A stretch of DNA of 64,000 nt from Crocinitomicaceae bacterium (lineage in GTDB: Bacteria > Bacteroidota > Bacteroidia > Flavobacteriales_D > Crocinitomicaceae): NCBI GenBank assembly GCA_024639405.1, contig JAHEIL010000048.1:47797-111796 (forward strand). Reading direction: 5' to 3'. Of the stretch, positions 28,378 through 39,022 are shown one piece after another. The notes under the pieces were generated by a model that was not told the DNA's origin, searched no databases, and saw only the letters and a program-made list of their open reading frames with translations. Each line of letters starts with the position of its first letter. Within the stretch, counting starts at the first letter, position 1. The position numbers and the translations under genes were made by a program.

Positions 28378-30702
28378 ATGAAATTATACTTAATCACACT
28401 TTTTTGTTTAACCACTTTTTTCTCTTGGTCACAAACAAAATTCACCATCAGCGGAACAGTAACTGACTCATTAAAAGGAGAAGAAATTATTGATGCTACT
28501 ATCAAGGTTCTAGAAAAATCAATAGGTGTTAGAACGAACGAATATGGTTTTTATTCACTTTCATTACCACAAGGAGTTTACACCATTTCATTCATAGTTA
28601 CAGGCTATTCACCGAAAGAAATGGTTCTGAAATTAGACGAAAATAAACGCATTAACATTCAATTAGTTTCGTTGTCTGACAAATTCAAAACATTGAATGA
28701 AATCAAAGTTACTGCTAAAAAACAAGATCAAAACATTACAGATCCATTAATGGGTGTTGAACGTTTAAATCCTAATGCAATTGCTAAAATCCCAGTAATA
28801 TTCGGTGAAAAAGACATCGTAAAAACAATGCAATTATTACCTGGTGTAAAAAGTGCAGGTGAAGGAAATTCTGGATTTTATGTCAGAGGTGGTTCTGCAG
28901 ATCAAAATTTAATATTATTAGACGAGGCACCAGTTTACAATGCTTCTCACCTACTTGGCTTCTTTTCAACATTCAATTCTGATGCTGTCAAAGATGCCGT
29001 GTTATACAAAGGAAATCAAACAGCTAACTTTGGCGGACGACTTTCATCAGTTTTAGATATTAAAATGAATGAAGGAAACAGTAACCGATACAATGTAAGT
29101 GGAGGAATTGGTTTAATTGCTTCGCGATTAAATGTAGAAGGACCTATTGTAAAAGACAAAGCATCCTTTTTAATTTCAGGCAGAAGAACTTACGCAGATG
29201 TGTTTCTAGGATTATCCGATGAGTTCAAAGGGAATTCCCTATACTTTTATGATTTAAATGCAAAATTGAATTACCGTTTAAACAATAAAAACAGGTTGTT
29301 TTTGTCAGGATATTTTGGAAGAGACAAACTTGGTGTCGGCACACAATTTGGAATCGATTGGGGAAATGCAACAGGTACTATACGTTGGAACAGAATTATT
29401 AGTGGTAAATGGTTTTCAAACACTTCTTTTATTGTTAGTTCTTACGATTATAAAATTGCCATAAGTAATGCTGATTTAGCCTTTTCTGTAAAATCATCTA
29501 TCAATGATATTAACATAAAACACGAATACCAGTATTTTGCAAATACGCGTAACAAATTAAAATTTGGTATCAATGTAATTCGTCATAGTATTATTCCTGG
29601 ACAAGTTGATGTGACAGAGTCATCACTGATAAATCCAATTAGATTAACTCCTAATAAATCTTTAGAATCAGCATTATACATTACCAATGACTGGAATGCG
29701 ACAGAAAAAATGACCATAAGTTATGGTTTAAGAGGAAGTGCATTTACGATGCTAGGTAACAATGAAAATGTTTACACATTCAATTCTGATGGAATTGTAC
29801 AAGACACAAACATGTATAGTGACAATTCATTTGTTAAAACATTTCCAGTATTAGAACCAAGAATTTCAATGAGTTATGTTTACTCAAAATCTGCTTCCAT
29901 CAAAGTTGCTTATTCTAGAAATGCTCAATATTTACATTTGATTTCGAATACGACTACAAGTTCACCAACAGATTTATGGATTCCTTCAAGTTTGAATACA
30001 AAACCAGAAATTGCAGATCAAATTTCAATTGGATGGTTTAAAAATTTCAAAGAAAACGCATACGAAATGAATATTGAAACCTATTATAAAGATATGCAAA
30101 ATCAAATTGACTATCGAAATGGAGCAGATCTTCAAGCAAATGAATTCATAGAAGGAGAATTGTTGACTGGTATTGGTAGAGCATACGGTTTAGAATTTGT
30201 CATAAAAAAGAAAACAGGAAAATTAACTGGCTGGATTGGCTATACTTTATCCCGTTCAGAACGAAAAATAAATGGAATAAACGACAATAACTGGTATGCA
30301 GCCAAACAAGATCGCACACACGATCTATCTGTTGTTGCAATTTATGAGTTATCTCCAAAATTATCTATTTCTGGCTTGTTTGTATTCTACACTGGAAATG
30401 CCGTTACTTTTCCAACAGGAAAATATGAATTGAATGGTCAAACCTATTTCACCTATACAGAACGTAATGGATATAGAATGCCTAACTACCACCGTATGGA
30501 TATAGGTTTGACATGGATGCGAAAAAATACAGCTAAATATGAAAGTAGTTGGACTTTTTCAATCTATAACCTTTACGCACGTGAAAATGCATATTCAATT
30601 CGTTTTGAACAAAATGAAGAAAACCCAGCAATTACTGATGCTGTGCAAACTTCCTTATTTAGATTAGTCCCATCTGTTACCTATAATTTTAAATTTAAAT
30701 AA
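28378..30702 (+). CDS. TonB-dependent receptor paired with a DUF4249 lipoprotein
   Basis: A 774-aa outer-membrane receptor. Signal peptide MKLYLITLFCLTTFFSWSQ, CarboxypepD_reg-like domain (about 23-100, ISGTVTDSLKGEEIIDATIK), plug domain (about 125-235, VRGGSADQNLILLDEAPVYN), and beta-barrel to the aromatic C-terminus LVPSVTYNFKFK. It is followed after 1 bp by a DUF4249 lipoprotein, a pairing I know from many Flavobacteriia. The transported ligand is unknown. The pair sits between prfA and pyrF. Confidence 0.92.
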   Translation: MKLYLITLFCLTTFFSWSQTKFTISGTVTDSLKGEEIIDATIKVLEKSIGVRTNEYGFYSLSLPQGVYTISFIVTGYSPKEMVLKLDENKRINIQLVSLSDKFKTLNEIKVTAKKQDQNITDPLMGVERLNPNAIAKIPVIFGEKDIVKTMQLLPGVKSAGEGNSGFYVRGGSADQNLILLDEAPVYNASHLLGFFSTFNSDAVKDAVLYKGNQTANFGGRLSSVLDIKMNEGNSNRYNVSGGIGLIASRLNVEGPIVKDKASFLISGRRTYADVFLGLSDEFKGNSLYFYDLNAKLNYRLNNKNRLFLSGYFGRDKLGVGTQFGIDWGNATGTIRWNRIISGKWFSNTSFIVSSYDYKIAISNADLAFSVKSSINDINIKHEYQYFANTRNKLKFGINVIRHSIIPGQVDVTESSLINPIRLTPNKSLESALYITNDWNATEKMTISYGLRGSAFTMLGNNENVYTFNSDGIVQDTNMYSDNSFVKTFPVLEPRISMSYVYSKSASIKVAYSRNAQYLHLISNTTTSSPTDLWIPSSLNTKPEIADQISIGWFKNFKENAYEMNIETYYKDMQNQIDYRNGADLQANEFIEGELLTGIGRAYGLEFVIKKKTGKLTGWIGYTLSRSERKINGINDNNWYAAKQDRTHDLSVVAIYELSPKLSISGLFVFYTGNAVTFPTGKYELNGQTYFTYTERNGYRMPNYHRMDIGLTWMRKNTAKYESSWTFSIYNLYARENAYSIRFEQNEENPAITDAVQTSLFRLVPSVTYNFKFK

Positions 30703-30703
30703 C

Positions 30704-31480
30704 ATGAAAATTAATTTCAAAATATTCTTAATTTGTCTTGTTTTAAGCAGTCTGTTTGCTTGTCAAAAAGTAATTAAAGTTGATTTAAATTCGCAAGACC
30801 CTAAATTTGTAATAGAAGCGTTATTTACGTTAGGTGATTCTGTTCATAGCGTTTCGATCACAAAAACGTTGAACATCTATGAAGGTATTGCCAATCCAAC
30901 AATTGACAATGCAATTGTTACAATTACAGATGATCTTGGTAACCAAGAACAATTAAATCTAGTTAGTCCTGGTAAGTATGAAACGACAAATTACCAGATT
31001 GATTCTTCTAGAATCTACACCCTGAAAGTTCAAGCTGAAAACAAAGAGTTTATAGCTACAAGTAAGGTGCCTCATTTTGTTGAATTAATTAAAATAACAC
31101 CATTAACAATCGGAGGTTCTATAAATAGTGTAATTACGCTAATTCCAGAACGTTTAGATATTGCTAATGAAAAAAATTATTACAGCTTCACAGTTTTTCA
31201 AAATGGCATAAAATTAGAAGGTAATAATATTCAAGATGATCAATTGTCTGATGGTAAATTGATGCAACAACCCATCTTTAACAGAAAAATAAAAAAAGGT
31301 GATATCGTTGATATTGATATGTATATGATAGAACCAGAAATATATAAGTATTTGTTTACCCTCAATCAAAACAACAGAGGTGCAACACCTACAAATCCGA
31401 CATCTAATTTTTCAGGGGATTGTTTCGGCTATTTTGCAGTTCGTACAAAAAGTTCTAAACAAATAATTATTCCGAATTAA
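30704..31480 (+). CDS. DUF4249 family lipoprotein
   Basis: A 258-aa lipoprotein with lipobox LFAC (Cys20) and the DUF4249 opening CQKVIKVDLNSQDPKFVIEA. Repeated beta-strand segments follow (YTLKVQAENKEFIATSKVP). DUF4249 proteins are encoded directly after TonB-dependent receptors and probably act as their surface or periplasmic partner, loosely like SusD in position though not in fold. The function is not proven. It is translated immediately after the receptor, so the two form a transport unit. Confidence 0.87.
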   Translation: MKINFKIFLICLVLSSLFACQKVIKVDLNSQDPKFVIEALFTLGDSVHSVSITKTLNIYEGIANPTIDNAIVTITDDLGNQEQLNLVSPGKYETTNYQIDSSRIYTLKVQAENKEFIATSKVPHFVELIKITPLTIGGSINSVITLIPERLDIANEKNYYSFTVFQNGIKLEGNNIQDDQLSDGKLMQQPIFNRKIKKGDIVDIDMYMIEPEIYKYLFTLNQNNRGATPTNPTSNFSGDCFGYFAVRTKSSKQIIIPN

Positions 31481-31515
31481 ACGGATTGTCATTTTTATTA
31501 AACACTTATTCTACT

Positions 31516-31523
31516 TATTTTTG
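31516..31523 (+). promoter_or_regulatory. -7 box of pyrF
   Basis: TATTTTTG, exact TAnnTTTG match, 20 nt before the pyrF ATG, indicating that pyrF is transcribed separately from the receptor pair. Confidence 0.5.
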
Positions 31524-31543
31524 TAGCATTCAAGAAGAAAAAA

Positions 31544-32368
31544 ATGACTTTACACGAACTTGTTGCTCAAATAAAAAAGAAACAATCTTTCCTTTGCGTA
31601 GGATTAGATACTGATTTATCTAAAATTCCAGCTCATTTGTTGGACACTGAAGATCCTATTTTTGAATTCAATAAAGCAATTATTGATGCAACAAAAGATT
31701 TCTGTGTTGCCTATAAACCTAATACTGCATTTTATGAGTGTTATGGTCCAAAAGGATGGGAATCTTTAAAGAAAACGATAGATTATATTCCAAACGATTG
31801 CTTAACAATTGCTGATGCAAAACGTGGTGATATTGGCAACACTTCATCTTATTACGCAAAAACATTTTTTGACTACCTAAATTGTGATGCTGTTACTGTT
31901 GCTCCTTACATGGGGGAAGATAGCGTAACACCATTTTTAGATTTTGAAAACAAATGGGTGATTTTATTGGCATTGACATCAAATAAAGGTGCATTGGATT
32001 TTCAACTTATAAAAGATGAAAACAAGGAAGAACTGTATAAAAAAGTGTTGCGAAAATCGAGCCAATGGGGTACTCAAGAAAATTTAATGTACGTTGTAGG
32101 TGCTACCCGTGCTGAAGAAATTGCTGAAGTCAGAGCAATTGTTCCAAATCATTTCTTTCTCGTTCCAGGAATTGGCGCACAAGGTGGCTCTCTTGAAGAT
32201 GTAGTTCAATATGGCTGGAATAATAATTGTGGGCTTTTAGTCAATTCTTCAAGAGGTATCATTTATGCTTCAAATGGTGATGATTTTGCTGAAAAAGCAT
32301 TAGTTGAAGCGCAAAAAATTCAACAAGAAATGGCTGCTATTTTAGTTCAAAAATCTTTTATCAAATAG
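31544..32368 (+). CDS. pyrF: Orotidine 5'-phosphate decarboxylase
   Basis: A 274-aa TIM-barrel enzyme that makes UMP from OMP, the last step of pyrimidine synthesis. The catalytic D-x-K-x-x-D array is in [13 protein letters not shown] near residue 92, with the substrate Lys in [12 protein letters not shown] near residue 61 and the phosphate loop in [10 protein letters not shown]. Length and the YKPNTAFYE variant fit the PyrF type 2 subgroup. Confidence 0.95.
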   Translation: MTLHELVAQIKKKQSFLCVGLDTDLSKIPAHLLDTEDPIFEFNKAIIDATKDFCVAYKPNTAFYECYGPKGWESLKKTIDYIPNDCLTIADAKRGDIGNTSSYYAKTFFDYLNCDAVTVAPYMGEDSVTPFLDFENKWVILLALTSNKGALDFQLIKDENKEELYKKVLRKSSQWGTQENLMYVVGATRAEEIAEVRAIVPNHFFLVPGIGAQGGSLEDVVQYGWNNNCGLLVNSSRGIIYASNGDDFAEKALVEAQKIQQEMAAILVQKSFIK

Positions 32369-32441
32369 GTTTCCAAACTTTAAATCCTTTCGTTGCTAAT
32401 TGATTGTTTTAACTCAATTATTTTTTTTACTTTAATTTCAC

Positions 32442-32449
32442 TATTTTTG
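32442..32449 (+). promoter_or_regulatory. -7 box of the RND/MMPL transporter gene
   Basis: TATTTTTG, exact TAnnTTTG match, 29 nt upstream of ATG 32479. Confidence 0.45.
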
Positions 32450-32478
32450 TAGCTTATCGTTTTAAACAGAGCACCTAG

Positions 32479-35127
32479 ATGTGGCATAAAATAGCAAATT
32501 TCATACTTAAAAATCGCTTTTCAATACTCGGTATATTTACCTTAATAACAGTTTATTTTGGGTATTATGCATTTACGAGTTTACGCATGGAAAACAAGTA
32601 TGGAATCATACTTCCCAAAGATTCTCCTACAACAAAAAACTACAATTCTTTCAAAGAAAAATTTGGCGAAGACGGTAATACATTTGTCATAGGAATTCAA
32701 ACTGATTCTTTATATACCAAAAAGAATTTTCTTAAATGGAAAGAGCTTGGTGACTCTATTCTACAATTAAACGGTGTTGAATCAATCATCTCTGAAGCAA
32801 CCTTGTTTACCATTAAAAACAACAAAAATGAACAACGATTTGTTATCGAACGTATTTTTTCTGATGTAACTTATCAAGAAAAAACAATCGATTCTATCAA
32901 ATATGAAATTAGAAGAAATCCGTTGTATACCAAGATGTTATACAACGATTCTTCCCATGTTTCATTAATGATGGTCGGAATTGACGAGCGTTTTTTAGCA
33001 GACCAAAAGAAATCTAAAGTTGTATTAGAAATTCAAAAATTAGCCAACACATACAAACCCTATTTTGGCGAATTTCATTATGCTGGCTTACCTTATTTAA
33101 GGGTTATTTTGGCGAAACGTATTCAATCAGAAATGTACATTTTTATTGGACTCTCTATGTTGGTAAGTTCACTTTTAATGTATTTCTTTTTTAGATCAGT
33201 ACGCGTTGTTGTAATTTGTATGACAATTGTTGCTGTTACTGTAATCTGGTCATTGGGAACGATCGCAACATTAGGTTACCCACTTTCGATATTAATGGCG
33301 TTAATTCCACCATTGATGATTGTAATTGGAATTCCAAATTGTATTTACCTCTATAATAAATACCATCAAGAATACCGCGATCACGGAAATAAAATGAAAG
33401 CATTGATTCGTGTTGTTAGTAAAACAGGAATCGCCATGTTTTTAACAAATGTGACAACTGCATTAGGATTTATTACCTTTTTATTTACAAATTCTCAAAA
33501 ATTCTATGAATTTGGAATGATTTCATCCATTAACATTATGTTGTGTTATGTGGTGTCACTCTGTTTAATTCCAATTTTAGCGTCTTTTACGAAACGTCCT
33601 CCTGAAAGACATTTACGCCACTTAGACCGTAAAATGGCGGTTAATTTCATTGAAAAGTTAGTTAAAATCACAACCAATAACCGTAAATCAATTTATGTTG
33701 TAACGATAATTCTTACTGTAATTGCTGCTGTTGGTATGTTAAAAATGGAAGTAACTGGAAATTTAACAGGTGACATTCCTGCTAAAGATACAATTACTAA
33801 AGATATCCATTTTATGGAAAACAACTTTGGTGGAGCTGTTCCTTTTGAAGTGATGATTGACTACAAAGAAAAAGGTCGCTTATTTGGCAAATCTACCCTC
33901 AATAGAGTGGAAGAAGTACAAGCAATGTTTAAGCGTGATTCGATGTTTGCCAAAAGTCTATCTGTTGTTGACTTTGTGAAAGTTGTGAATATGGCTTATT
34001 ACAACAACGACCCTAAACGATTTACAATCATTGCGAATCGTGATAAAGTGAGGTTGGCAAAATACATGGATAACTTCAATACTACTAATAATAACTCAAG
34101 CTTTTCAATCAAAGAATTGGTAGATACAAGTAACTATATCTTACGAATCCGGACACAAATGCGCGATATAGGTTCGTACGAAGTTGCAGATAAAGTTGCT
34201 GCTGTAAAAGCCAGCATTGATAGCATTATGAATCCTGACAAAAAAGACATCGAACGCTTATTCAAACACATAGAAGCAGGAAAGAAAACCTACATCGATT
34301 CATTGTTAGAGAACTATTCAAACATTTATAATTCATTGACTGCAGTTATCGCAAAAAATAATGCTAAAACGCAGTATGAATTTGATACAAATCCTGAATT
34401 AATAAAAAATTATTATTCAAAATCTAATTTTACATCTAACCTTAGAAAAGCGATTGACAAAGAATATTACGATGTTGTTTTGACAGGTACTTCGGTTGTT
34501 GCTGCTGAAGGAACTCGATATTTAGTTACTAATTTGTTATCGAGTATCGTTTTTGCAATTTTATCCATTGCTGCATTGATGAGTTTATTGTTTTCTTCAG
34601 TTCGAATTGTAGTCGTTTCAATGATTCCTAACATCATTCCAATGATTATTACAGCAGGAATTATGGGTTGGTTTGGTATTCCATTGAAACCATCAACACT
34701 ATTAATTTTCTCGATCGCACTCGGAATTACAGTAGATAATACGATTCACTTTTTAGCACGTTACCGTCAAGAATTAAAGGTAAAACGATGGGATTTAAAA
34801 GATTGTGTAGCAATTTCTATTCGAGAAACTGGTTTAAGTATCATCTATACGTCTGTTGTACTTTTCTTCGGCTTTATTGTATTTGTATTTTCTGATTTTG
34901 GAGGCACACAAGCTTTAGGATATTTATCCGCAGTAACTTATTTTGTTGCATTGTTTACGAACTTAGTTTTATTGCCTGCATTGTTATTGAGTTTAGAAAG
35001 AAGATTGACAACCAAATCATTCGAAGAGCCTTATTTTGACGCATACGCCGAAGGTAGCGAAATCGATTGGACAGGTTTGAAATTTTTGGAGGAAGAAAAA
35101 AATGACCTAATAGAAAACCACGATTAA
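32479..35127 (+). CDS. RND superfamily (MMPL/Patched-like) transporter
   Basis: An 882-aa inner-membrane protein with the internally duplicated RND layout: one TM, a periplasmic loop (about 35-215), a five-to-six TM bundle (about 216-400), one TM, a second large loop (about 425-690), and a second bundle (about 690-855). The bundle segments [16 protein letters not shown] and [20 protein letters not shown], then [20 protein letters not shown] in the second half, match MMPL/sterol-sensing-like exporters. Such proteins export lipids or hydrophobic compounds by proton motive force; the cargo here is unknown. No membrane-fusion partner is adjacent. rmlA starts 10 bp downstream. Confidence 0.88.
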   Translation: MWHKIANFILKNRFSILGIFTLITVYFGYYAFTSLRMENKYGIILPKDSPTTKNYNSFKEKFGEDGNTFVIGIQTDSLYTKKNFLKWKELGDSILQLNGVESIISEATLFTIKNNKNEQRFVIERIFSDVTYQEKTIDSIKYEIRRNPLYTKMLYNDSSHVSLMMVGIDERFLADQKKSKVVLEIQKLANTYKPYFGEFHYAGLPYLRVILAKRIQSEMYIFIGLSMLVSSLLMYFFFRSVRVVVICMTIVAVTVIWSLGTIATLGYPLSILMALIPPLMIVIGIPNCIYLYNKYHQEYRDHGNKMKALIRVVSKTGIAMFLTNVTTALGFITFLFTNSQKFYEFGMISSINIMLCYVVSLCLIPILASFTKRPPERHLRHLDRKMAVNFIEKLVKITTNNRKSIYVVTIILTVIAAVGMLKMEVTGNLTGDIPAKDTITKDIHFMENNFGGAVPFEVMIDYKEKGRLFGKSTLNRVEEVQAMFKRDSMFAKSLSVVDFVKVVNMAYYNNDPKRFTIIANRDKVRLAKYMDNFNTTNNNSSFSIKELVDTSNYILRIRTQMRDIGSYEVADKVAAVKASIDSIMNPDKKDIERLFKHIEAGKKTYIDSLLENYSNIYNSLTAVIAKNNAKTQYEFDTNPELIKNYYSKSNFTSNLRKAIDKEYYDVVLTGTSVVAAEGTRYLVTNLLSSIVFAILSIAALMSLLFSSVRIVVVSMIPNIIPMIITAGIMGWFGIPLKPSTLLIFSIALGITVDNTIHFLARYRQELKVKRWDLKDCVAISIRETGLSIIYTSVVLFFGFIVFVFSDFGGTQALGYLSAVTYFVALFTNLVLLPALLLSLERRLTTKSFEEPYFDAYAEGSEIDWTGLKFLEEEKNDLIENHD

Positions 35128-35137
35128 TACATCAACT

Positions 35138-36001
35138 ATGAAAGGAATAATTTTAGCTGGCGGCTCAGGAACACGTTTACATCCGTTGACATTGGCAGTT
35201 TCTAAGCAATTGATGCCGATCTACGACAAACCTATGATTTATTACCCGCTCTCTATTTTAATGAGTGCAGGAATTAAAGAAATTTTGATTATTTCTACAC
35301 CGCATGATTTACCTCATTTTGAAAAATTATTAGGAAACGGAAATCAATTAGGTTGCTCATTCACATATGCCGTTCAAGAAGTTCCAAATGGCTTGGCGCA
35401 AGCTTTTGTTATTGGGGAAGAATTTATAGGAAACGACAAAGTTGCTTTGATTTTAGGTGACAATATTTTCTATGGTGTTGGAATGGATAATTTATTAAAA
35501 GAAAATAATAATCCTGAAGGTGGAGTTGTATATGCCTATCATGTGAGTGACCCAGAACGCTATGGCGTAGTAGAATTCGACAAGGAAATGAATGCAGTAT
35601 CTATCGAAGAAAAACCAACTCATCCTAAATCAAATTACGCTGTACCAGGATTGTATTTTTATGATAATTCAGTTGTTGAAATTGCTAAAAATTTGAAGCC
35701 TTCTGCTAGAGGCGAATATGAAATTACCGATATTAATGCTGAATACTTAAAACGTGGTCAATTAAAAGTTGCTGTTTTAGATCGTGGTACAGCATGGTTA
35801 GATACCGGTACATTTGCTTCCTTGATGCAAGCAGGTCAATTTGTTCAAGTAATTGAAGAACGACAAGGTTTAAAAGTTGGTTGTATTGAAGAAGTTGCTT
35901 TTAAAAATGGGTTTATTTCAGAGGAAGAATTAAAACAAATTGCTTCCCCACTTGTTAAAAGTGGTTACGGAACGTATTTAATGAATTTGATCAAGAAATA
36001 A
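35138..36001 (+). CDS. rmlA: Glucose-1-phosphate thymidylyltransferase RmlA
   Basis: A 287-aa nucleotidyltransferase making dTDP-glucose, first step of dTDP-rhamnose and related deoxysugars for surface polysaccharides. [20 protein letters not shown] at the N terminus carries the nucleotide-binding loop. [30 protein letters not shown] and [20 protein letters not shown] are family hallmarks. Other rml genes are not in the window. Its stop codon overlaps the start of the prenyl synthase gene (TAATG). Confidence 0.95.
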   Translation: MKGIILAGGSGTRLHPLTLAVSKQLMPIYDKPMIYYPLSILMSAGIKEILIISTPHDLPHFEKLLGNGNQLGCSFTYAVQEVPNGLAQAFVIGEEFIGNDKVALILGDNIFYGVGMDNLLKENNNPEGGVVYAYHVSDPERYGVVEFDKEMNAVSIEEKPTHPKSNYAVPGLYFYDNSVVEIAKNLKPSARGEYEITDINAEYLKRGQLKVAVLDRGTAWLDTGTFASLMQAGQFVQVIEERQGLKVGCIEEVAFKNGFISEEELKQIASPLVKSGYGTYLMNLIKK

Positions 36002-36969
36002 TGCAAGAAATTAGCGCTTACACCAATTATATTGAACGTGAAATTGCGCGTTTAGATTTTCCTTTAAAACCATCAAATTTGTATGACCCGCTGCGCTATT
36101 TCATGCAATTGGGCGGAAAACGAATGCGACCTATCTTAACATTATTGGGTGCTGAATTATTTGGAGAGCAAAAAGAAAATGCAATCAATGCAGCTTTATC
36201 TGTTGAAACCTTCCATAATTTTAGTTTGATTCATGATGACATCATGGATGAAGCACCTTTGAGAAGAAATCAAGCAACCGTTCACGAAAAATGGAATCAA
36301 AACATTGCTATTTTATCTGGTGATGTGCTTTTCGTGAAAGCATTTCAATTGTTAGCAAAACACGACTCAAAACACCTTTCTCATTTATTAGATTTATTCA
36401 ATAAAACTGCCATTGAAGTGTGCGAAGGTCAGCAAATGGACATGGATTTTGAAACTAGAACTGATGTTTCTATCGCTGAATATATTGAAATGATTCGTTT
36501 AAAAACATCCGTATTATTAGGTTGCGCGCTTGAAATGGGTGCTATCATAGCCAATGCTACTGAAAATGACAAGCGCCATTTATACGAGTTTGGTCAGAAT
36601 ATAGGAATTGCTTTTCAAATTCAAGATGATATTTTAGATTTATACGCTGATCCTGAAAAATTCGGAAAACAAGTTGGTGGAGATGTAATTTCCAACAAAA
36701 AAACGTTGTTGAATTTAAAAGCATTGGAATTAGCATCAACACAACAACTAGAGGATTTAAAAGAATTAGCAATAGAAAAAGATCATTCAAAAAAAATAAT
36801 TGAAACGACACAAATTTACAACGAAATTAAAGCAAAAGAAGCATGTGAAGCAGTTATGCAAGACTATTATGAAAAAGCTATAACCGCACTAAATGCTATT
36901 GAAATTGATCAAAATCAAAAAATTCCCTTGCAACAATTAGCTCAATATTTGATGCAACGCGAAAATTAA
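36001..36969 (+). CDS. Trans-polyprenyl diphosphate synthase
   Basis: A 322-aa all-helical prenyltransferase with both aspartate-rich motifs: DDIMD at residues 79-83 (IHDDIMDEAPLRR) and DDILD at 209-213 (QIQDDILDLYAD). It also has GGKRMRPIL near residue 38. It condenses isopentenyl diphosphate onto an allylic primer. Chain length cannot be read reliably, but the gene is the usual single class of this enzyme in Flavobacteria, where it probably serves menaquinone or geranylgeranyl synthesis. Translation is coupled to rmlA by TAATG. Confidence 0.9.
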   Translation: MQEISAYTNYIEREIARLDFPLKPSNLYDPLRYFMQLGGKRMRPILTLLGAELFGEQKENAINAALSVETFHNFSLIHDDIMDEAPLRRNQATVHEKWNQNIAILSGDVLFVKAFQLLAKHDSKHLSHLLDLFNKTAIEVCEGQQMDMDFETRTDVSIAEYIEMIRLKTSVLLGCALEMGAIIANATENDKRHLYEFGQNIGIAFQIQDDILDLYADPEKFGKQVGGDVISNKKTLLNLKALELASTQQLEDLKELAIEKDHSKKIIETTQIYNEIKAKEACEAVMQDYYEKAITALNAIEIDQNQKIPLQQLAQYLMQREN

Positions 36970-37030
36970 TGCTAAAATTCAAAAGGAAATTATGAAATTA
37001 GCATCTAATGGAATTTGATACTAAAAATAA

Positions 37031-37609
37031 TTGACCGAAAAAGCATTAATTAAAGGATTAAAACAAGGCGAAAAATTTGCCTTTGATCTTCTTGTGTCAA
37101 CATATTCTTCATTTATTTATAAAATTTGCTACAGTATTGTTCTTAAAAAAGAAGATGCTGAAGATGTTACACAAGAGGTTTTTACCAAGTTATACTTAAA
37201 CATTCATGCTTTTAATGAACAAGCTAAATTATCAACTTGGATCTATCGAATCGCACTCAATCAAAGCAATGAGTTTTTACGGAAATCATCTAGAAAAAAA
37301 CGATTACACCTTAAAAAAACAACAAGTGACTTAACTTCTATAGCATCAATAATACCAGATCAAGAAATCCTTCCAGACAACGCACTTATTGAAAAAGAAG
37401 AGTTTACAATCATTCACAACGCGATCCAACAATTGCCAGAAAACTATAAAATGGTCTTATTGCTAAATTCGATTGAGGGACTTTCATACAAAGATTTAGC
37501 AGAAAAAATTGGCCATTCAATTCCTGCAACAGAATCATTAATTTACAGAGCAAAACAAAAATTAAAAGTAATTTTAACTGATTACTACGAAAAAAATTAT
37601 AAAAAATAA
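37031..37609 (+). CDS. ECF-type RNA polymerase sigma factor
   Basis: A 192-aa group IV sigma-70 factor. Region 2 spans about 20-85 (EDAEDVTQEVFTKLYLNIHA, then LSTWIYRIALNQ) and region 4 about 135-185 (LPENYKMVLLLNSIEGLSYK, then LIYRAKQKLKVIL, the helix-turn-helix that reads the -35 element). The start is TTG at 37031, the only start that keeps region 2 complete. It is the first gene of a tightly packed six-gene operon; its next two genes look like its anti-sigma factor and a periplasmic sensor, the order seen in Cnr-type heavy-metal sigma modules. Confidence 0.9.
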   Translation: MTEKALIKGLKQGEKFAFDLLVSTYSSFIYKICYSIVLKKEDAEDVTQEVFTKLYLNIHAFNEQAKLSTWIYRIALNQSNEFLRKSSRKKRLHLKKTTSDLTSIASIIPDQEILPDNALIEKEEFTIIHNAIQQLPENYKMVLLLNSIEGLSYKDLAEKIGHSIPATESLIYRAKQKLKVILTDYYEKNYKK

Positions 37610-37635
37610 AAAGACTTTAATACTTTAAGCATCAA

Positions 37636-37920
37636 ATGAATATGGAAAAAGAAAAATGGGTTGAAAATCAATTGGATAAAATTCCTGCTTACTATAATGA
37701 GCTAGTTCCTTCTGAGGAATTAATTAATCGATTGAATGCTATTCCTTCCTTAAACAATCAAAAGGACACCATGATTTCTATCAAATTTAGTGTTTCAATT
37801 GCAGCTGGAATTGCACTTTTAATTTCATTGAATCTGTATTCAATTTTCCAAAACAATACACCAACATCATCAGAAACTTTGTATTCATCCTATTTTGACT
37901 ATTTAACTGAAATTGTATGA
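37636..37920 (+). CDS. Short single-TM protein, probable anti-sigma factor
   Basis: A 94-aa protein: about 50 cytoplasmic residues (KWVENQLDKIPAYYNELVPS, helical and charged), one transmembrane segment (about 51-68, FSVSIAAGIALLISLNLYSI) and a short periplasmic tail. This small type II layout, straight after an ECF sigma gene, is what CnrY-like anti-sigma factors look like, but there is no sequence motif that proves it. The start could also be ATG 37642. It overlaps the next gene by 4 bp (ATGA). Confidence 0.7.
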   Translation: MNMEKEKWVENQLDKIPAYYNELVPSEELINRLNAIPSLNNQKDTMISIKFSVSIAAGIALLISLNLYSIFQNNTPTSSETLYSSYFDYLTEIV

Positions 37921-38363
37921 AAAAAACAACTTTAAATCGAATTTTGATTATAGCATTGATTCTTCTAAATGGAATTCTTGTCTTTGTCATTGTTTCAAAA
38001 CGAAATCATCCACCAAAACGTAAAAGTATTGTGTCCATTGTGACCGATTTTGACACTAAAACAAGAGAAAAAATTGTGGCATTGGAACAAGCTCATTTTA
38101 AAACAAAAGACCAATTGATGGAAGAGTCATCTAAACTTCATGCTCAATTATTTACTCAATTATCAGCTCCAAAAAACAACAAATTAGCCGATTCAATTAT
38201 TCAATTAATTAATGAGAATCAGCGAGAAAATGTTAAAATGACCTTTGAGTACTTTCAAAAAATAATTCGTTTGTGTAATCAACAACAACAAAACAAAATT
38301 CAACGATTGATTCACGGAGCATTTGACCGTATGGAAGGGAAACATCCTCATCAACCAAGATAA
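37917..38363 (+). CDS. CnrX/Spy/CpxP-like periplasmic sensor protein
   Basis: A 148-aa membrane-anchored protein: N-terminal TM (about 8-27), then a helical periplasmic domain with EQAHFKTKDQLMEESSKLHA and TFEYFQKIIRLCNQQQQNKI. This hairpin of long helices with a late phe-x-x-ile-x-x-leu-cys-x-x-x-gln pattern is that of the heavy-metal-resistance (CnrX/ZraP/Spy) family. It ends in a His-rich tail (GKHPHQPR). In Cnr systems CnrX binds metal in the periplasm and, through CnrY, frees the sigma factor; the gene order here predicts the same wiring. A folding-stress role is the alternative. Confidence 0.75.
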   Translation: MKKTTLNRILIIALILLNGILVFVIVSKRNHPPKRKSIVSIVTDFDTKTREKIVALEQAHFKTKDQLMEESSKLHAQLFTQLSAPKNNKLADSIIQLINENQRENVKMTFEYFQKIIRLCNQQQQNKIQRLIHGAFDRMEGKHPHQPR

Positions 38364-38365
38364 AC

Positions 38366-39022
38366 ATGAAAATTAAACTGTTCATTTATTTAACGATTGT
38401 ACTTTCTAACGCAGTTGGACAAACAACACTTTCTTTTCATCCAAAGTTTGGTGCAAATCCTGTAGAACTTAATCAAAAAATTACAATCAATGCGAATGAA
38501 TCAATTGTTTTTGAAACAATAAAATGCTACATTTCTTCTTTAAAAATTAATAATGAGCTGCTAAACAATCCTGCTTTTCTCTATGATTTAGAAAATCAAA
38601 AGCAACTTATTATACAGTCATCTACTTCTTTTAATTCGCTTTCTTTTGCAATAGGACTCGATAGTGCTACACATGTTTCTGAAAATTACACCGGCGATTT
38701 GGATCCAATCTTAGGAATGTATTGGGCATGGAATACAGGCTACACGCACTTCAAGATTTCGGGAAAAAAAATTGTATCAGGTCAACAAGATCAGCCATTT
38801 GAATTACATATAGGAGGATATCAAAAACCTTTTGAAACGCAACAAGAAAAAACAATTCAATCGAATTTCAGCTCTCAAATAAAATTGGATATTCAACTCC
38901 TTCCTCTTTATGAATACATGTGTAAAACAAAGCTTTTTTCACTTTTAATTCCTGGGAAAGAAGCGAAAGCAATTGCAGCGATATTACCTTCACTCTTTCA
39001 ACTTCAACAATCAAATGAATAA
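38366..39022 (+). CDS. MbnP-like periplasmic copper-associated protein
   Basis: A 218-aa exported protein (signal peptide MKIKLFIYLTIVLSNAVGQ). It matches the MbnP family: FHPKFGANPVELNQKI near residue 24, CYISSLKI near residue 54 and MYWAWNTGYTHFKI (118-131), the conserved W-x-W-N-T-G-Y core with Trp120 and Trp122. In methanotrophs MbnP binds copper after its partner MbnH oxidises a Trp to kynurenine; the exact residue here is not assigned by me. Two Cys (54 and about 186) could form a disulfide. There is no lipobox, so it should be soluble, unlike the second copy at 51765. Its last 8 bp overlap the MbnH-like gene. Confidence 0.85.
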   Translation: MKIKLFIYLTIVLSNAVGQTTLSFHPKFGANPVELNQKITINANESIVFETIKCYISSLKINNELLNNPAFLYDLENQKQLIIQSSTSFNSLSFAIGLDSATHVSENYTGDLDPILGMYWAWNTGYTHFKISGKKIVSGQQDQPFELHIGGYQKPFETQQEKTIQSNFSSQIKLDIQLLPLYEYMCKTKLFSLLIPGKEAKAIAAILPSLFQLQQSNE

